The translations under genes and the position numbers were made by a program. DNA of 23,423 bases from Flavobacterium sp. Lineage in GTDB: Bacteria > Bacteroidota > Bacteroidia > Flavobacteriales > Flavobacteriaceae. The stretch lies in NCBI RefSeq assembly GCF_021151785.1, contig NZ_JAGKWP010000034.1, forward strand, positions 1 through 23,423, written 5' to 3'. Under the pieces are notes generated by a model that searched no databases, was not told where the DNA came from, and was given only the letters and a program-made list of their open reading frames with translations. Below are positions 16,439 through 23,423 of this stretch, one piece after another (position 1 is the first letter of the stretch; every line of letters begins with the position of its first letter).

Positions 16439-16447
16439 CTTTTTTTT
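16420..16447 (+). promoter_or_regulatory. Terminator-like hairpin in the leader of the fused mutase gene
   Basis: AAAATCA (16420-16426), loop CTTT, TGATTTT (16431-16437), then CC and eight T residues (16440-16447). The shape is that of a weak intrinsic terminator 44 bp before the mutase ATG. It could be a second stop for rluD transcripts or a leader element of the mutase gene. It is part of a longer inverted repeat with 16284-16295. Confidence 0.35.
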
Positions 16448-16491
16448 AATAAATCCTTAAATTGCATCACTTTTAATTTGATTTATTAAAA

Positions 16492-19400
16492 ATGGAACAA
16501 GTACAACCTTATCAACCAAAAAATAAAGTTAGAATTGTAACCGCTGCCTCTCTTTTTGATGGGCATGATGCGGCCATCAATATTATGCGTAGAATTATTC
16601 AAGCTACAGGCGTTGAAGTCATTCACTTAGGCCATGATAGAAGTGTGGAAGAAGTAGTAAATACGGCTATTCAAGAAGATGCTAATGCTATTGCCATGAC
16701 CTCATATCAAGGGGGACATAACGAATATTTTAAGTATATGTATGATTTGCTAAAAGAAAAAGGAGCAGGTCATATTAAGATTTTTGGAGGAGGAGGAGGT
16801 GTAATTCTACCTTCAGAGATTGAAGAGTTACACGCCTATGGAATTACTAAAATTTACTCTCCAGATGATGGTCGTGCTCTTGGTTTACAAGGTATGATTA
16901 ACGACTTGGTGCAAAAAGCAGATTTTCCTGTGGGAGATGTGTTACATGGAGAAGCAGAACATTTAGAAGAGAAGAACCCTAGAGCGATTGCTCGTGTAAT
17001 CTCGGCAGCTGAAAATTTCCCTGAAATTGCAAAAGAAACGTTAGATAAAATTCACGTCGCAAATGAAACTTCTAAAATTCCAGTTTTAGGAATTACAGGA
17101 ACAGGTGGTGCAGGAAAATCATCTCTAGTAGATGAATTAGTACGTCGTTTCTTAATCGATTTCCCTGAAAAAACTATCGGATTAATTTCGGTGGATCCAT
17201 CAAAACGTAAAACAGGTGGTGCTTTATTGGGAGATAGAATTCGTATGAATGCGATTAATAATCCTCGTGTTTATATGCGTTCATTAGCTACTCGTCAATC
17301 TAATTTAGCTTTATCAAAATATGTAGCCGAAGCTATTCAAGTTTTGAAAGCAGCTAAATATGATTTAATTATTTTAGAAACTTCAGGAATTGGACAATCG
17401 GATACTGAAATTTTAGACCATTCTGATGTTTCTTTATATGTAATGACGCCTGAATTTGGTGCAGCAACTCAGTTAGAGAAAATTGATATGTTGGATTTTG
17501 CTGATTTAGTGGCGTTAAATAAATTCGACAAGCGAGGTGCTTTAGATGCCATTCGAGATGTAAAAAAACAATACCAACGCAATCATAACCTTTGGGATGT
17601 AGATACAAACAAGATGCCAATTTTCGGAACTATAGCATCTCAATTCAACGATCCTGGAATGAACACGCTTTACAAGTCTATCATGGATAAGATTGTAGAG
17701 AAAACGGGAGCGGATTTGAAATCGACTTTCGAAATTACACGTGAAATGAGTGAGAAAATCTTCGTAATTCCTCCTCACAGAACGCGTTATTTATCTGAAA
17801 TTGCTGAAAACAATAGAAAATATGACGAAACAGCGCTAACACAAGTAGAGGTGGCTCAAAAATTATACGGAATTTTCAAAACGATTGAATCAGTTAACGG
17901 AAATTTACCTCAAATTGACAAAGCGGGAATTATTGAAAGTTCGCTAAAAATCAATGAAAGCAACAAAGAGTTCTTGAACTTGTTATTGAAAGAATTCGAT
18001 AGAGTAAAAATGAATTTAGACCCGTACAATTGGGAAATTTTGTTGACTTGGGAAGAAAAAGTAAACAAATACAAAAATCCAGTTTACTCGTTTAAAGTTC
18101 GTGATAAAGAAATCAAAATTGAAACCCATACTGAATCGTTATCGCATTCTCAAATTCCAAAGGTGGCCTTACCAAAATACCAAGCTTGGGGCGATATCTT
18201 AAAATGGAATTTACAAGAAAACGTACCAGGAGAATTCCCATTTGCATCGGGATTGTATCCATTCAAACGTGAAGGTGAAGATCCAACACGTATGTTTGCT
18301 GGAGAAGGAGGGCCAGAAAGAACGAATCGTCGTTTCCATTATGTTTCTTTAGGAATGCCAGCTAAACGTTTATCAACAGCTTTCGACTCAGTAACTTTAT
18401 ATGGAAATGACCCAGACCATAGACCCGATATTTACGGAAAAATTGGTAATGCTGGAGTTTCAATTTGTTGTTTGGACGATGCAAAAAAATTATACTCAGG
18501 TTTCGATTTGAGTCACCCAGCGACTTCGGTTTCTATGACCATTAACGGTCCAGCACCTATGTTGTTGGGATTCTTTATGAATGCTGCTATCGACCAAAAT
18601 TGTGAAAAATACATCAAAGAAAATGGATTAGAAGCGGAAGTTGAGAAAAAGAAAAAAGAGCTTTATGATGATAAAGGTTTAGAAAGACCAAGATATAACG
18701 GAGAATTACCAGAAGGAAATGATGGTTTAGGGTTGTTACTTTTAGGAGTAACGGGAGACCAAGTGTTACCAGCAGATGTATACCATGATATCAAAGTGAA
18801 AACATTAGCGCAAGTTCGTGGAACGGTTCAAGCGGATATTTTAAAAGAAGATCAAGCGCAAAATACATGTATTTTCTCTACGGAGTTCGCATTACGTTTG
18901 ATGGGAGATGTTCAAGAATATTTCATCAAGCAAAATGTGCGTAACTTCTATTCGGTTTCGATTTCAGGTTATCATATTGCGGAAGCGGGAGCGAACCCAA
19001 TCACACAGTTAGCTTTTACTCTAGCAAATGGATTTACTTACGTAGAGTATTACTTAAGTAGAGGAATGAACATTAATGACTTCGGTCCGAATTTATCATT
19101 CTTCTTTTCTAATGGTATCGATCCTGAATATGCAGTAATTGGTCGTGTGGCTCGTAAAATTTGGGCAAAAGCCTTGAAAAACAAATACGGAGCAAACGAA
19201 AGAGCACAAATGTTGAAATACCATATTCAAACTTCTGGACGTTCGTTACACGCGCAAGAAATTGATTTCAATGATATTCGTACTACTTTACAAGCGTTAT
19301 ATGCGATATATGACAACTGTAATTCATTACATACCAATGCATATGATGAAGCAATTACGACTCCAACAGAAGAATCGGTACGTAGAGCAATGGCGATTCA

Positions 19401-19917
19401 GTTGATTATCAATAAAGAATTAGGTTTAGCTAAAAACGAAAATCCAATTCAAGGTTCGTTCATTATTGAAGAATTAACTGATTTAGTTGAAGAAGCAGTT
19501 TTAGCTGAATTTGATAGAATTACTGAAAGAGGAGGGGTCTTAGGTGCTATGGAAACTATGTATCAAAGAAGTAAAATCCAAGAGGAATCGTTGTATTATG
19601 AAACTTTGAAACATACAGGAGAATTTCCAATTATTGGAGTAAATACTTTCTTGAGTTCTAAAGGTTCGCCTACGGTTATTCCTGCTGAAGTTATTCGTGC
19701 AACGGAAGAGGAAAAACAATTCCAAATTAGAACTTTAGAGAATTTACATCAAGCAAAAGTAAAAGAAGTAGAACAGCAGATTGCAGTTATTCAAGAAGCT
19801 GCAATTCAAAATCAAAATATTTTTGAAAAATTAATGGAGGCTGCTAAGGTGTGTTCATTAGGACAAATTACCGCTGCTTTATTTGAGGTAGGTGGTCAGT
19901 ATCGACGCAACATGTAA
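16492..19917 (+). CDS. icmF: Fused B12-dependent acyl-CoA mutase, isobutyryl-CoA mutase type
   Basis: IcmF rearranges isobutyryl-CoA to n-butyryl-CoA with coenzyme B12 and carries its own G-protein chaperone. The 1141-residue protein has three parts. An N-terminal B12 domain (about 12-150) holds the axial His25 in FDGHDAAINIM and a GGGGG loop. A MeaB-like GTPase domain (about 195-420) has the P-loop GTGGAGKS at 203-210 and NKFD. A C-terminal mutase barrel (about 560-1141) contains VSMTINGPAP and SISGYHIAEAGANP. Phe602 (MFAGEGG) and Gln790 (EDQAQNT) occupy the places of the Tyr and Arg that define methylmalonyl-CoA mutase, which supports IcmF. It may also act on related branched acyl-CoAs. It stands alone between rluD and a bidirectional terminator. 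Generic pipelines would probably label it methylmalonyl-CoA mutase. Confidence 0.93.
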   Translation: MEQVQPYQPKNKVRIVTAASLFDGHDAAINIMRRIIQATGVEVIHLGHDRSVEEVVNTAIQEDANAIAMTSYQGGHNEYFKYMYDLLKEKGAGHIKIFGGGGGVILPSEIEELHAYGITKIYSPDDGRALGLQGMINDLVQKADFPVGDVLHGEAEHLEEKNPRAIARVISAAENFPEIAKETLDKIHVANETSKIPVLGITGTGGAGKSSLVDELVRRFLIDFPEKTIGLISVDPSKRKTGGALLGDRIRMNAINNPRVYMRSLATRQSNLALSKYVAEAIQVLKAAKYDLIILETSGIGQSDTEILDHSDVSLYVMTPEFGAATQLEKIDMLDFADLVALNKFDKRGALDAIRDVKKQYQRNHNLWDVDTNKMPIFGTIASQFNDPGMNTLYKSIMDKIVEKTGADLKSTFEITREMSEKIFVIPPHRTRYLSEIAENNRKYDETALTQVEVAQKLYGIFKTIESVNGNLPQIDKAGIIESSLKINESNKEFLNLLLKEFDRVKMNLDPYNWEILLTWEEKVNKYKNPVYSFKVRDKEIKIETHTESLSHSQIPKVALPKYQAWGDILKWNLQENVPGEFPFASGLYPFKREGEDPTRMFAGEGGPERTNRRFHYVSLGMPAKRLSTAFDSVTLYGNDPDHRPDIYGKIGNAGVSICCLDDAKKLYSGFDLSHPATSVSMTINGPAPMLLGFFMNAAIDQNCEKYIKENGLEAEVEKKKKELYDDKGLERPRYNGELPEGNDGLGLLLLGVTGDQVLPADVYHDIKVKTLAQVRGTVQADILKEDQAQNTCIFSTEFALRLMGDVQEYFIKQNVRNFYSVSISGYHIAEAGANPITQLAFTLANGFTYVEYYLSRGMNINDFGPNLSFFFSNGIDPEYAVIGRVARKIWAKALKNKYGANERAQMLKYHIQTSGRSLHAQEIDFNDIRTTLQALYAIYDNCNSLHTNAYDEAITTPTEESVRRAMAIQLIINKELGLAKNENPIQGSFIIEELTDLVEEAVLAEFDRITERGGVLGAMETMYQRSKIQEESLYYETLKHTGEFPIIGVNTFLSSKGSPTVIPAEVIRATEEEKQFQIRTLENLHQAKVKEVEQQIAVIQEAAIQNQNIFEKLMEAAKVCSLGQITAALFEVGGQYRRNM

Positions 19918-19938
19918 GAAATATTGTATTTTATAGAT

Positions 19939-19969
19939 AAGAAAGACCTTTTATTAAAAGGTCTTTCTT
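19939..19969. terminator. Bidirectional terminator between icmF and the convergent tsaD cluster
   Basis: A perfect 14-bp stem (19939-19952 with 19956-19969) has a 3-nt loop; its core is AAAGACCTTTT with AAAAGGTCTTT. T-rich arms end the hairpin on both strands. It starts 22 bp after the icmF stop and lies 8 bp beyond the end of the SpoU methyltransferase gene, so it can serve both transcripts. Confidence 0.82.
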
Positions 19970-19977
19970 GTTTATAA

Positions 19978-20478
19978 CTAAAATTTTTGCGACAAACAAT
20001 ACAAAACGATGGATAGAGCATGTGTTACATTCATACTACTATTTTTTCCGTACATAGGAATATGAACAGTACTTTCACAATAGGGCAAAATTTCTTCTGA
20101 AATTCCAAACACCTCACTTCCAATAATTATGGCTGTTTCTTTTGTAAAATCAAATTGAAACTCATGTAATGAAATACTATTATTTGTAATTTCTATTCCT
20201 ATGACTTGCTCGTAATTTTTCTTTATGTTCTGTATTAAATCTTCTTTATCAAGAATAATTTCATAAGGTAAATGCTTATGTGTACTTCTTGATGTTTTAT
20301 TTATCTTTCTCTCTGAGAATACTAGATTTTTTCCTGATAAAATAATCTTTTTAACTCCAAAAGCATCACATAATCTAAAAACTGAACCAATATTTTCTTG
20401 AAAGTAAATACCATCACAGATTACTGTTATAGGGAACGCTTTTTGCTCAAAATAAGTATTGTTATGATGAAGTTGCAT
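19978..20478 (-). CDS. SpoU/TrmH-family RNA 2'-O-methyltransferase
   Basis: This 166-residue protein shows the three SPOUT motifs. Motif 1 is FQENIGSVFRLCDAFGV (about residues 27-43), with the Asn and Arg used in catalysis. Motif 2 is AIIIGSEVFGISEEIL, and motif 3 is IPMYGKNSSMNVTHALSI, which builds the trefoil knot that binds SAM. It should methylate a ribose 2'-OH in tRNA or rRNA, but the target cannot be named. There is no extra N-terminal RNA-binding domain, unlike RlmB. Its ATG overlaps the stop of the DUF4159 gene by one base (TAATG), so it is the last gene of the tsaD cluster. A terminator follows immediately. Confidence 0.9.
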   Translation of the reverse strand: MQLHHNNTYFEQKAFPITVICDGIYFQENIGSVFRLCDAFGVKKIILSGKNLVFSERKINKTSRSTHKHLPYEIILDKEDLIQNIKKNYEQVIGIEITNNSISLHEFQFDFTKETAIIIGSEVFGISEEILPYCESTVHIPMYGKNSSMNVTHALSIVLYCLSQKF

Positions 20479-21128
20479 TAATTTTTGAATACATAATTAA
20501 TAATATTAGCACCCATTTTTAAAGCTTTTTCTCTAATAGATACAGGATCACCATGTACTTCTTGATTTTCCCAACCATCACCTAAATCACATTCATAGGT
20601 ATACAATAAAGCTAGTCTCCCTTCTATAAAAATACCAAATGCTTGTGGTTGCTTATTATCATGTTCATGAATTTTAGGTAAACCATTAGGAAAGGCATAA
20701 GGTCCTTGGAAAATAGGATGTGATTTTGGGATTTCAACTAAAGAATTATCTGGGAATAGCTTTTTTATTTCTTTACGGACGAATTCATCCATTCCGTAGT
20801 TATCATCAATATGTAAAAAACCTCCTGCCATCAAGTAATTTCTCAAATTTTGGATTTCATTTGAACTAAAAACTACATTTCCATGTCCTGTCATATGAAT
20901 AAATGGATACAAAAATAACTCAGAACTACTTGGCTCAACGGTTGCAACCTTATTGTTGATTTTTGTGTTGATGTTTTGATTACAAAACTTAACTAAGTTT
21001 GGTAAAGAAGTCGGATTAGCATACCAATCGCCTCCACCATTGTATTTGAGTATAGCTATTTCTTGTGAATAATGAATATTACACATAAATATCAAAAAGA
21101 GAAGAATTATTTTTTTCATATTATTCAT
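20478..21128 (-). CDS. DUF4159 domain-containing exported protein
   Basis: The 216-residue protein starts with a hydrophobic signal sequence (KKIILLFLIFMCNIHYS), then has one DUF4159 domain to the end. Characteristic segments are AILKYNGGGDWYANP, FIHMTGHGNVVFS, LRNYLMAGGFLHIDDNYGMD and a C-terminal ENQEVHGDP. The fold family resembles class I glutamine-amidotransferase-like proteins, but no catalytic Cys-His pair is evident to me. Function is unknown. ATG 21128 overlaps the rsmE stop by 8 bp; an in-frame ATG at 21119 would remove the overlap and leave MKKIILLF as start, so the start is uncertain by three residues. It lies between two RNA methyltransferase genes, an odd place for an exported protein. 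Confidence 0.88.
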   Translation of the reverse strand: MNNMKKIILLFLIFMCNIHYSQEIAILKYNGGGDWYANPTSLPNLVKFCNQNINTKINNKVATVEPSSSELFLYPFIHMTGHGNVVFSSNEIQNLRNYLMAGGFLHIDDNYGMDEFVRKEIKKLFPDNSLVEIPKSHPIFQGPYAFPNGLPKIHEHDNKQPQAFGIFIEGRLALLYTYECDLGDGWENQEVHGDPVSIREKALKMGANIINYVFKN

Positions 21129-21825
21129 TAATTAAAGCTATTGTGTGACAAGCTACTAATGCCGCTGTTTCTGTTCTTAATCTTGTTGTTCCCAAACTTA
21201 CAGGAATAAAGTTTTGACTTAAAGCACGATTAATCTCTTTAGAGCTAAAATCACCTTCAGGACCAATTAAAATTAAAACTTTTTCTTTAGGTTTTACTTC
21301 ATTTTTAAATGACTTTTTATCTGCTTCTTCACAATGAGCAATGAATTTTTGACCGTCAAAATTTTGTTTTAAAAATTCTTCAAAAGAAATGGGCTCATTG
21401 ATTTTTGGTAAAAAATATTGGTTAGATTGTTTCAGCGCAGATTGAATAATTTTTTCTGCTCGATCAATTTTATAAATTTTGCGTTCAGAGTGGTCACAAA
21501 TGATAGGTGTAATTTCATGAATTCCAATTTCAGTAGCTTTCTCTAAAAACCATTCCAAACGGTCATTCATTTTAGTAGGAGCCACTGCTATATGTGTATA
21601 GAAATTAGTTGGATTAAACGATTTTATTTCAATGATTTTAACCTCACATTTTTTTTCAGAAGCTAAGTTTATTTGTGAAATATATAATTCTCCTAATCCA
21701 TTGGTTATGTGTATTTTATCACCTTCTTTTTTTCGTAAAACTTTAACTATATGTTTACTTTCTTCTTTATCAAAAGAAAACGTACTATCCAATTTTTTTA
21801 TCTCAGAATTATAGAATAATTGCAT
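21121..21825 (-). CDS. rsmE: 16S rRNA (uracil(1498)-N(3))-methyltransferase
   Basis: RsmE methylates N3 of U1498 in 16S rRNA, in the mature 30S subunit. The 234-residue length fits. An N-terminal PUA-like RNA-binding domain covers about residues 1-70 (SKHIVKVLRKKEGDKI). The SPOUT domain has KATEIGIHEITPI, the SAM-loop IGPEGDFSSKEI and the knot LGTTRLRTETAALVA. It begins 4 bp after tsaD and runs into the DUF4159 gene by overlap, so it is the second gene of a tight operon. Identity is secure by motifs. Confidence 0.95.
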   Translation of the reverse strand: MQLFYNSEIKKLDSTFSFDKEESKHIVKVLRKKEGDKIHITNGLGELYISQINLASEKKCEVKIIEIKSFNPTNFYTHIAVAPTKMNDRLEWFLEKATEIGIHEITPIICDHSERKIYKIDRAEKIIQSALKQSNQYFLPKINEPISFEEFLKQNFDGQKFIAHCEEADKKSFKNEVKPKEKVLILIGPEGDFSSKEINRALSQNFIPVSLGTTRLRTETAALVACHTIALINE

Positions 21826-21829
21826 AATA

Positions 21830-22864
21830 TTAAAATTCTATTCGCGCTTTTGACACGATGTTAGTTGAGCTGAAGTTTTGTTCCAAAAAATTATAATAAC
21901 CTACAATACCAATCATAGCAGCATTGTCTGTTGTATATTCAAATTTAGGGATAAAAGTTTTCCAACCGTATTTTTTTTCTGCTTCTTTTAATGTAGTTCG
22001 AATTCCAGAATTTGCCGAAACGCCTCCACCAATAGCTATTTGTTTGATTCCAGTTTCTTTAACCGCTAATTTGATTTTATCCATCAAAATTTCAATGATT
22101 GTATGTTGTATTGAAGCACAGATATCAGCTTTATTTTCTTCAATAAAATTTGGATTACTAGCCATATTCTTTTGAACAAAGTAAAGAATTTGAGTTTTTA
22201 AACCACTGAAACTAAAATTTAATCCGTCTACTTTAGGTTTTGTAAAAGGAAAAGCTTTTGGATTTCCCTCCTTTGCAAATTGATCAATTAAAGGTCCTCC
22301 AGGGTACGGTAATCCAAGTATTTTAGCACTTTTATCAAATGCTTCTCCAACGGCATCATCTGTTGTTTCTCCTATTATTTCTAAATTAAAAAAACTAGTC
22401 ACTTTTACAATTTGTGTATGTCCACCAGAAATTGTCATAGCTAAAAAAGGAAACGTTGGTTTGTCAAATCCTTCTTCTTCAATAAAATGAGCCAAAATAT
22501 GTGCTTTCATATGATTTACCGCAACTAGCGGAATATTTAATCCTTGACTCAATGATTTTGCAAAACTACCACCTACCAATAATGACCCCATTAAGCCAGG
22601 TCCTTGTGTAAATGCAATACAATTTAATTGATTTTTAGATATGCCTGCCTTCTTCAAAGCTATATCTACAACGGGAACAATATTTTGTTGGTGTGCTCTT
22701 GAAGCTAATTCGGGAACGACACCGCCATATTCTTCATGAACACTTTGTCTAGCAACAATATTAGATAATACTTTGTCGTTGCATAATACCGCTGCAGAAG
22801 TGTCGTCACAAGAACTTTCAATAGCTAAAGTAAATATTTTTTGATTTTCAATCATAGTAGGCAT
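21830..22864 (-). CDS. tsaD: tRNA N6-adenosine threonylcarbamoyltransferase
   Basis: TsaD transfers the threonylcarbamoyl group to A37 of tRNAs that read ANN codons, working with TsaB and TsaE. Neither partner gene is in this window. The 344-residue protein has the ASKHA-fold start LAIESSCDDTSAAV, the metal-binding HMKAH (His118 and His122), GPGLMGSLLVG, and the late TDNAAMIG with the metal-binding Asp. The start may be ATG 22864 or the in-frame ATG 22855, three codons inside; both leave the domain intact. It heads the tsaD-rsmE-DUF4159-SpoU cluster and faces a tamB-like gene. Identity is secure. Confidence 0.96.
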   Translation of the reverse strand: MPTMIENQKIFTLAIESSCDDTSAAVLCNDKVLSNIVARQSVHEEYGGVVPELASRAHQQNIVPVVDIALKKAGISKNQLNCIAFTQGPGLMGSLLVGGSFAKSLSQGLNIPLVAVNHMKAHILAHFIEEEGFDKPTFPFLAMTISGGHTQIVKVTSFFNLEIIGETTDDAVGEAFDKSAKILGLPYPGGPLIDQFAKEGNPKAFPFTKPKVDGLNFSFSGLKTQILYFVQKNMASNPNFIEENKADICASIQHTIIEILMDKIKLAVKETGIKQIAIGGGVSANSGIRTTLKEAEKKYGWKTFIPKFEYTTDNAAMIGIVGYYNFLEQNFSSTNIVSKARIEF

Positions 22865-22884
22865 GAAATTTGGTATTCATCTCT

Positions 22885-22915
22885 TTGTAATGTCCTACAA
22901 AATTGCTTATTTTTG
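22885..22915 (+). promoter_or_regulatory. Predicted flavobacterial promoter for the tamB-like gene
   Basis: TTG (22885-22887), 20 bp, then TATTTTTG (22908-22915) fits TTG, 17-23 bp, TAnnTTTG. The start would be near 22921, giving a leader of about 43 nt before the TTG start codon at 22964. A short palindrome (TTGCT AAT AGCAA, 22916-22928) covers the predicted start site. Confidence 0.6.
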
Positions 22916-22963
22916 TTGCTAATAGCAAGAAAAAAAGATTCTTTTTAATTCTAAATTAAATTT

Positions 22964-23423
22964 TTGCCTATCAAAAAAGTTAGAAAAATAGTATTTCGTA
23001 TCATTTTAGGAGTAATTGTGTTACTACTCTTGATGTGTATCTTGCTAGCTTTACCTTTTGTACAAACGCGTCTTGGGGCTTATGCTACTGATTTACTAAA
23101 ACAAGATTTTGGTGTCAATATAAAAGTTGAACGAGTAGCAATAACACCTTTTGGAGGAGTTAAACTGAATGGTGTGTTGATTCGTGATCATCATCATGAT
23201 ACGTTGGCTCACTTTAAACGAATTAATACTTCTATCATCAGTTTTTCAAAATTATATGATAAAGGTCATCCTTATTTAGGAGCCTTACAAGCTGATGAAC
23301 TAAATTTTAAGATTCGTCAGTATAAGGGAGAAATAGACACGAATTTAGATCGATTTGTGGCTGCATTTGATGATGGTAAAAAATCATCTGGTCGATTTAG
23401 AATGAAAATTAATTCTATACAAT
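22964..23423 (+). CDS. TamB-like translocation/assembly module protein (5' part only)
   Basis: The frame runs from TTG 22964 to the window edge, 153 codons, still open. The start TTGCCTATCAAAAAAGTT encodes (M)PIKKVRK, then one membrane helix (about residues 9-31, VFRIILGVIVLLLLMCILLA). A periplasmic AsmA/TamB-like N-terminal segment follows: LPFVQTRLGAYATDLLKQDF and VAITPFGGVKLNGVLIRD. This is the usual beginning of very large flavobacterial TamB-domain proteins, thought to carry lipids or help place outer-membrane proteins. An in-frame TAA at 22952 blocks any further upstream start. The first ATG in frame (23033) lies inside the membrane helix and would destroy it, so TTG is the likely start. 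TamB assignment is from the N-terminus only. Confidence 0.78.
   Translation, partial: MPIKKVRKIVFRIILGVIVLLLLMCILLALPFVQTRLGAYATDLLKQDFGVNIKVERVAITPFGGVKLNGVLIRDHHHDTLAHFKRINTSIISFSKLYDKGHPYLGALQADELNFKIRQYKGEIDTNLDRFVAAFDDGKKSSGRFRMKINSIQ

Noticed and set aside
16281..16491. Cobalamin riboswitch upstream of the B12-dependent mutase
   Set aside because: The gap is very AT-rich and lacks the GC-containing B12-box and multi-helix core expected.
1..23423. tRNA, rRNA, CRISPR array, insertion sequence, prophage or toxin-antitoxin module
   Set aside because: No matching repeats, transposase, integrase or RNA-like folds were seen on either strand. Genes are collinear core types with uniform AT content.

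Overview
The window is AT-rich chromosomal DNA from a member of the Bacteroidota, most likely family Flavobacteriaceae and close to Flavobacterium. The evidence is as follows. The promoters fit the flavobacterial consensus (TTG, 17-23 bp, TAnnTTTG), and start codons lack clear Shine-Dalgarno sequences. The gene neighbourhoods (ddl facing PASTA-rluD, tsaD facing tamB, pyrE facing a Nudix gene) and the protein families (DUF4159, THUMP-like methyltransferase, SRPBCC next to pyrE) are also typical of that group. The genus is inferred, not proven. I see no phage, IS, CRISPR, tRNA or rRNA sequence.

Layout. Positions 1-2233 hold a minus-strand pair, an AI-2E family membrane permease followed by a THUMP-like methyltransferase that runs off the left edge. 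Their stop and start codons overlap as TAATG, and a good promoter lies upstream. Positions 2305-3413 hold minus-strand pyrE (pyrimidine synthesis) and an SRPBCC protein, closed by a clear terminator. A Nudix hydrolase starts only 7 bp from pyrE on the other strand. Positions 4062-10406 form a plus-strand tripartite RND efflux operon: a small unrecognised membrane or secreted protein, a lipoprotein adaptor, an AcrB-type pump and an outer-membrane factor, ended by a strong terminator. A patatin-like lipase follows at 10431-11285.

Positions 11277-14469 read on the minus strand: ddl (D-Ala-D-Ala ligase), coaD (coenzyme A synthesis) and a secreted M14 zinc carboxypeptidase. The last of these overlaps the patatin gene tail to tail by 9 bp. 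Facing ddl is the PASTA-rluD pair (14626-16280), driven by an almost ideal promoter. After a 211-bp AT-rich gap with an unusual inverted repeat comes a 1141-residue fused acyl-CoA mutase (16492-19917). Its active-site residues point to isobutyryl-CoA mutase (IcmF), not methylmalonyl-CoA mutase. It shares a bidirectional terminator with the convergent four-gene cluster tsaD-rsmE-DUF4159-SpoU methyltransferase (22864 down to 19978), which is mostly RNA modification. The right edge holds the 5' part of a tamB-like gene that appears to start with TTG.

Most of this is core-genome content with conserved functions. No whole new system is evident. The points most worth a second look are the small protein heading the efflux operon, the leader upstream of icmF, the nearly abutting pyrE/Nudix starts, the TTG start of tamB, and DUF4159 embedded among RNA-modification genes.
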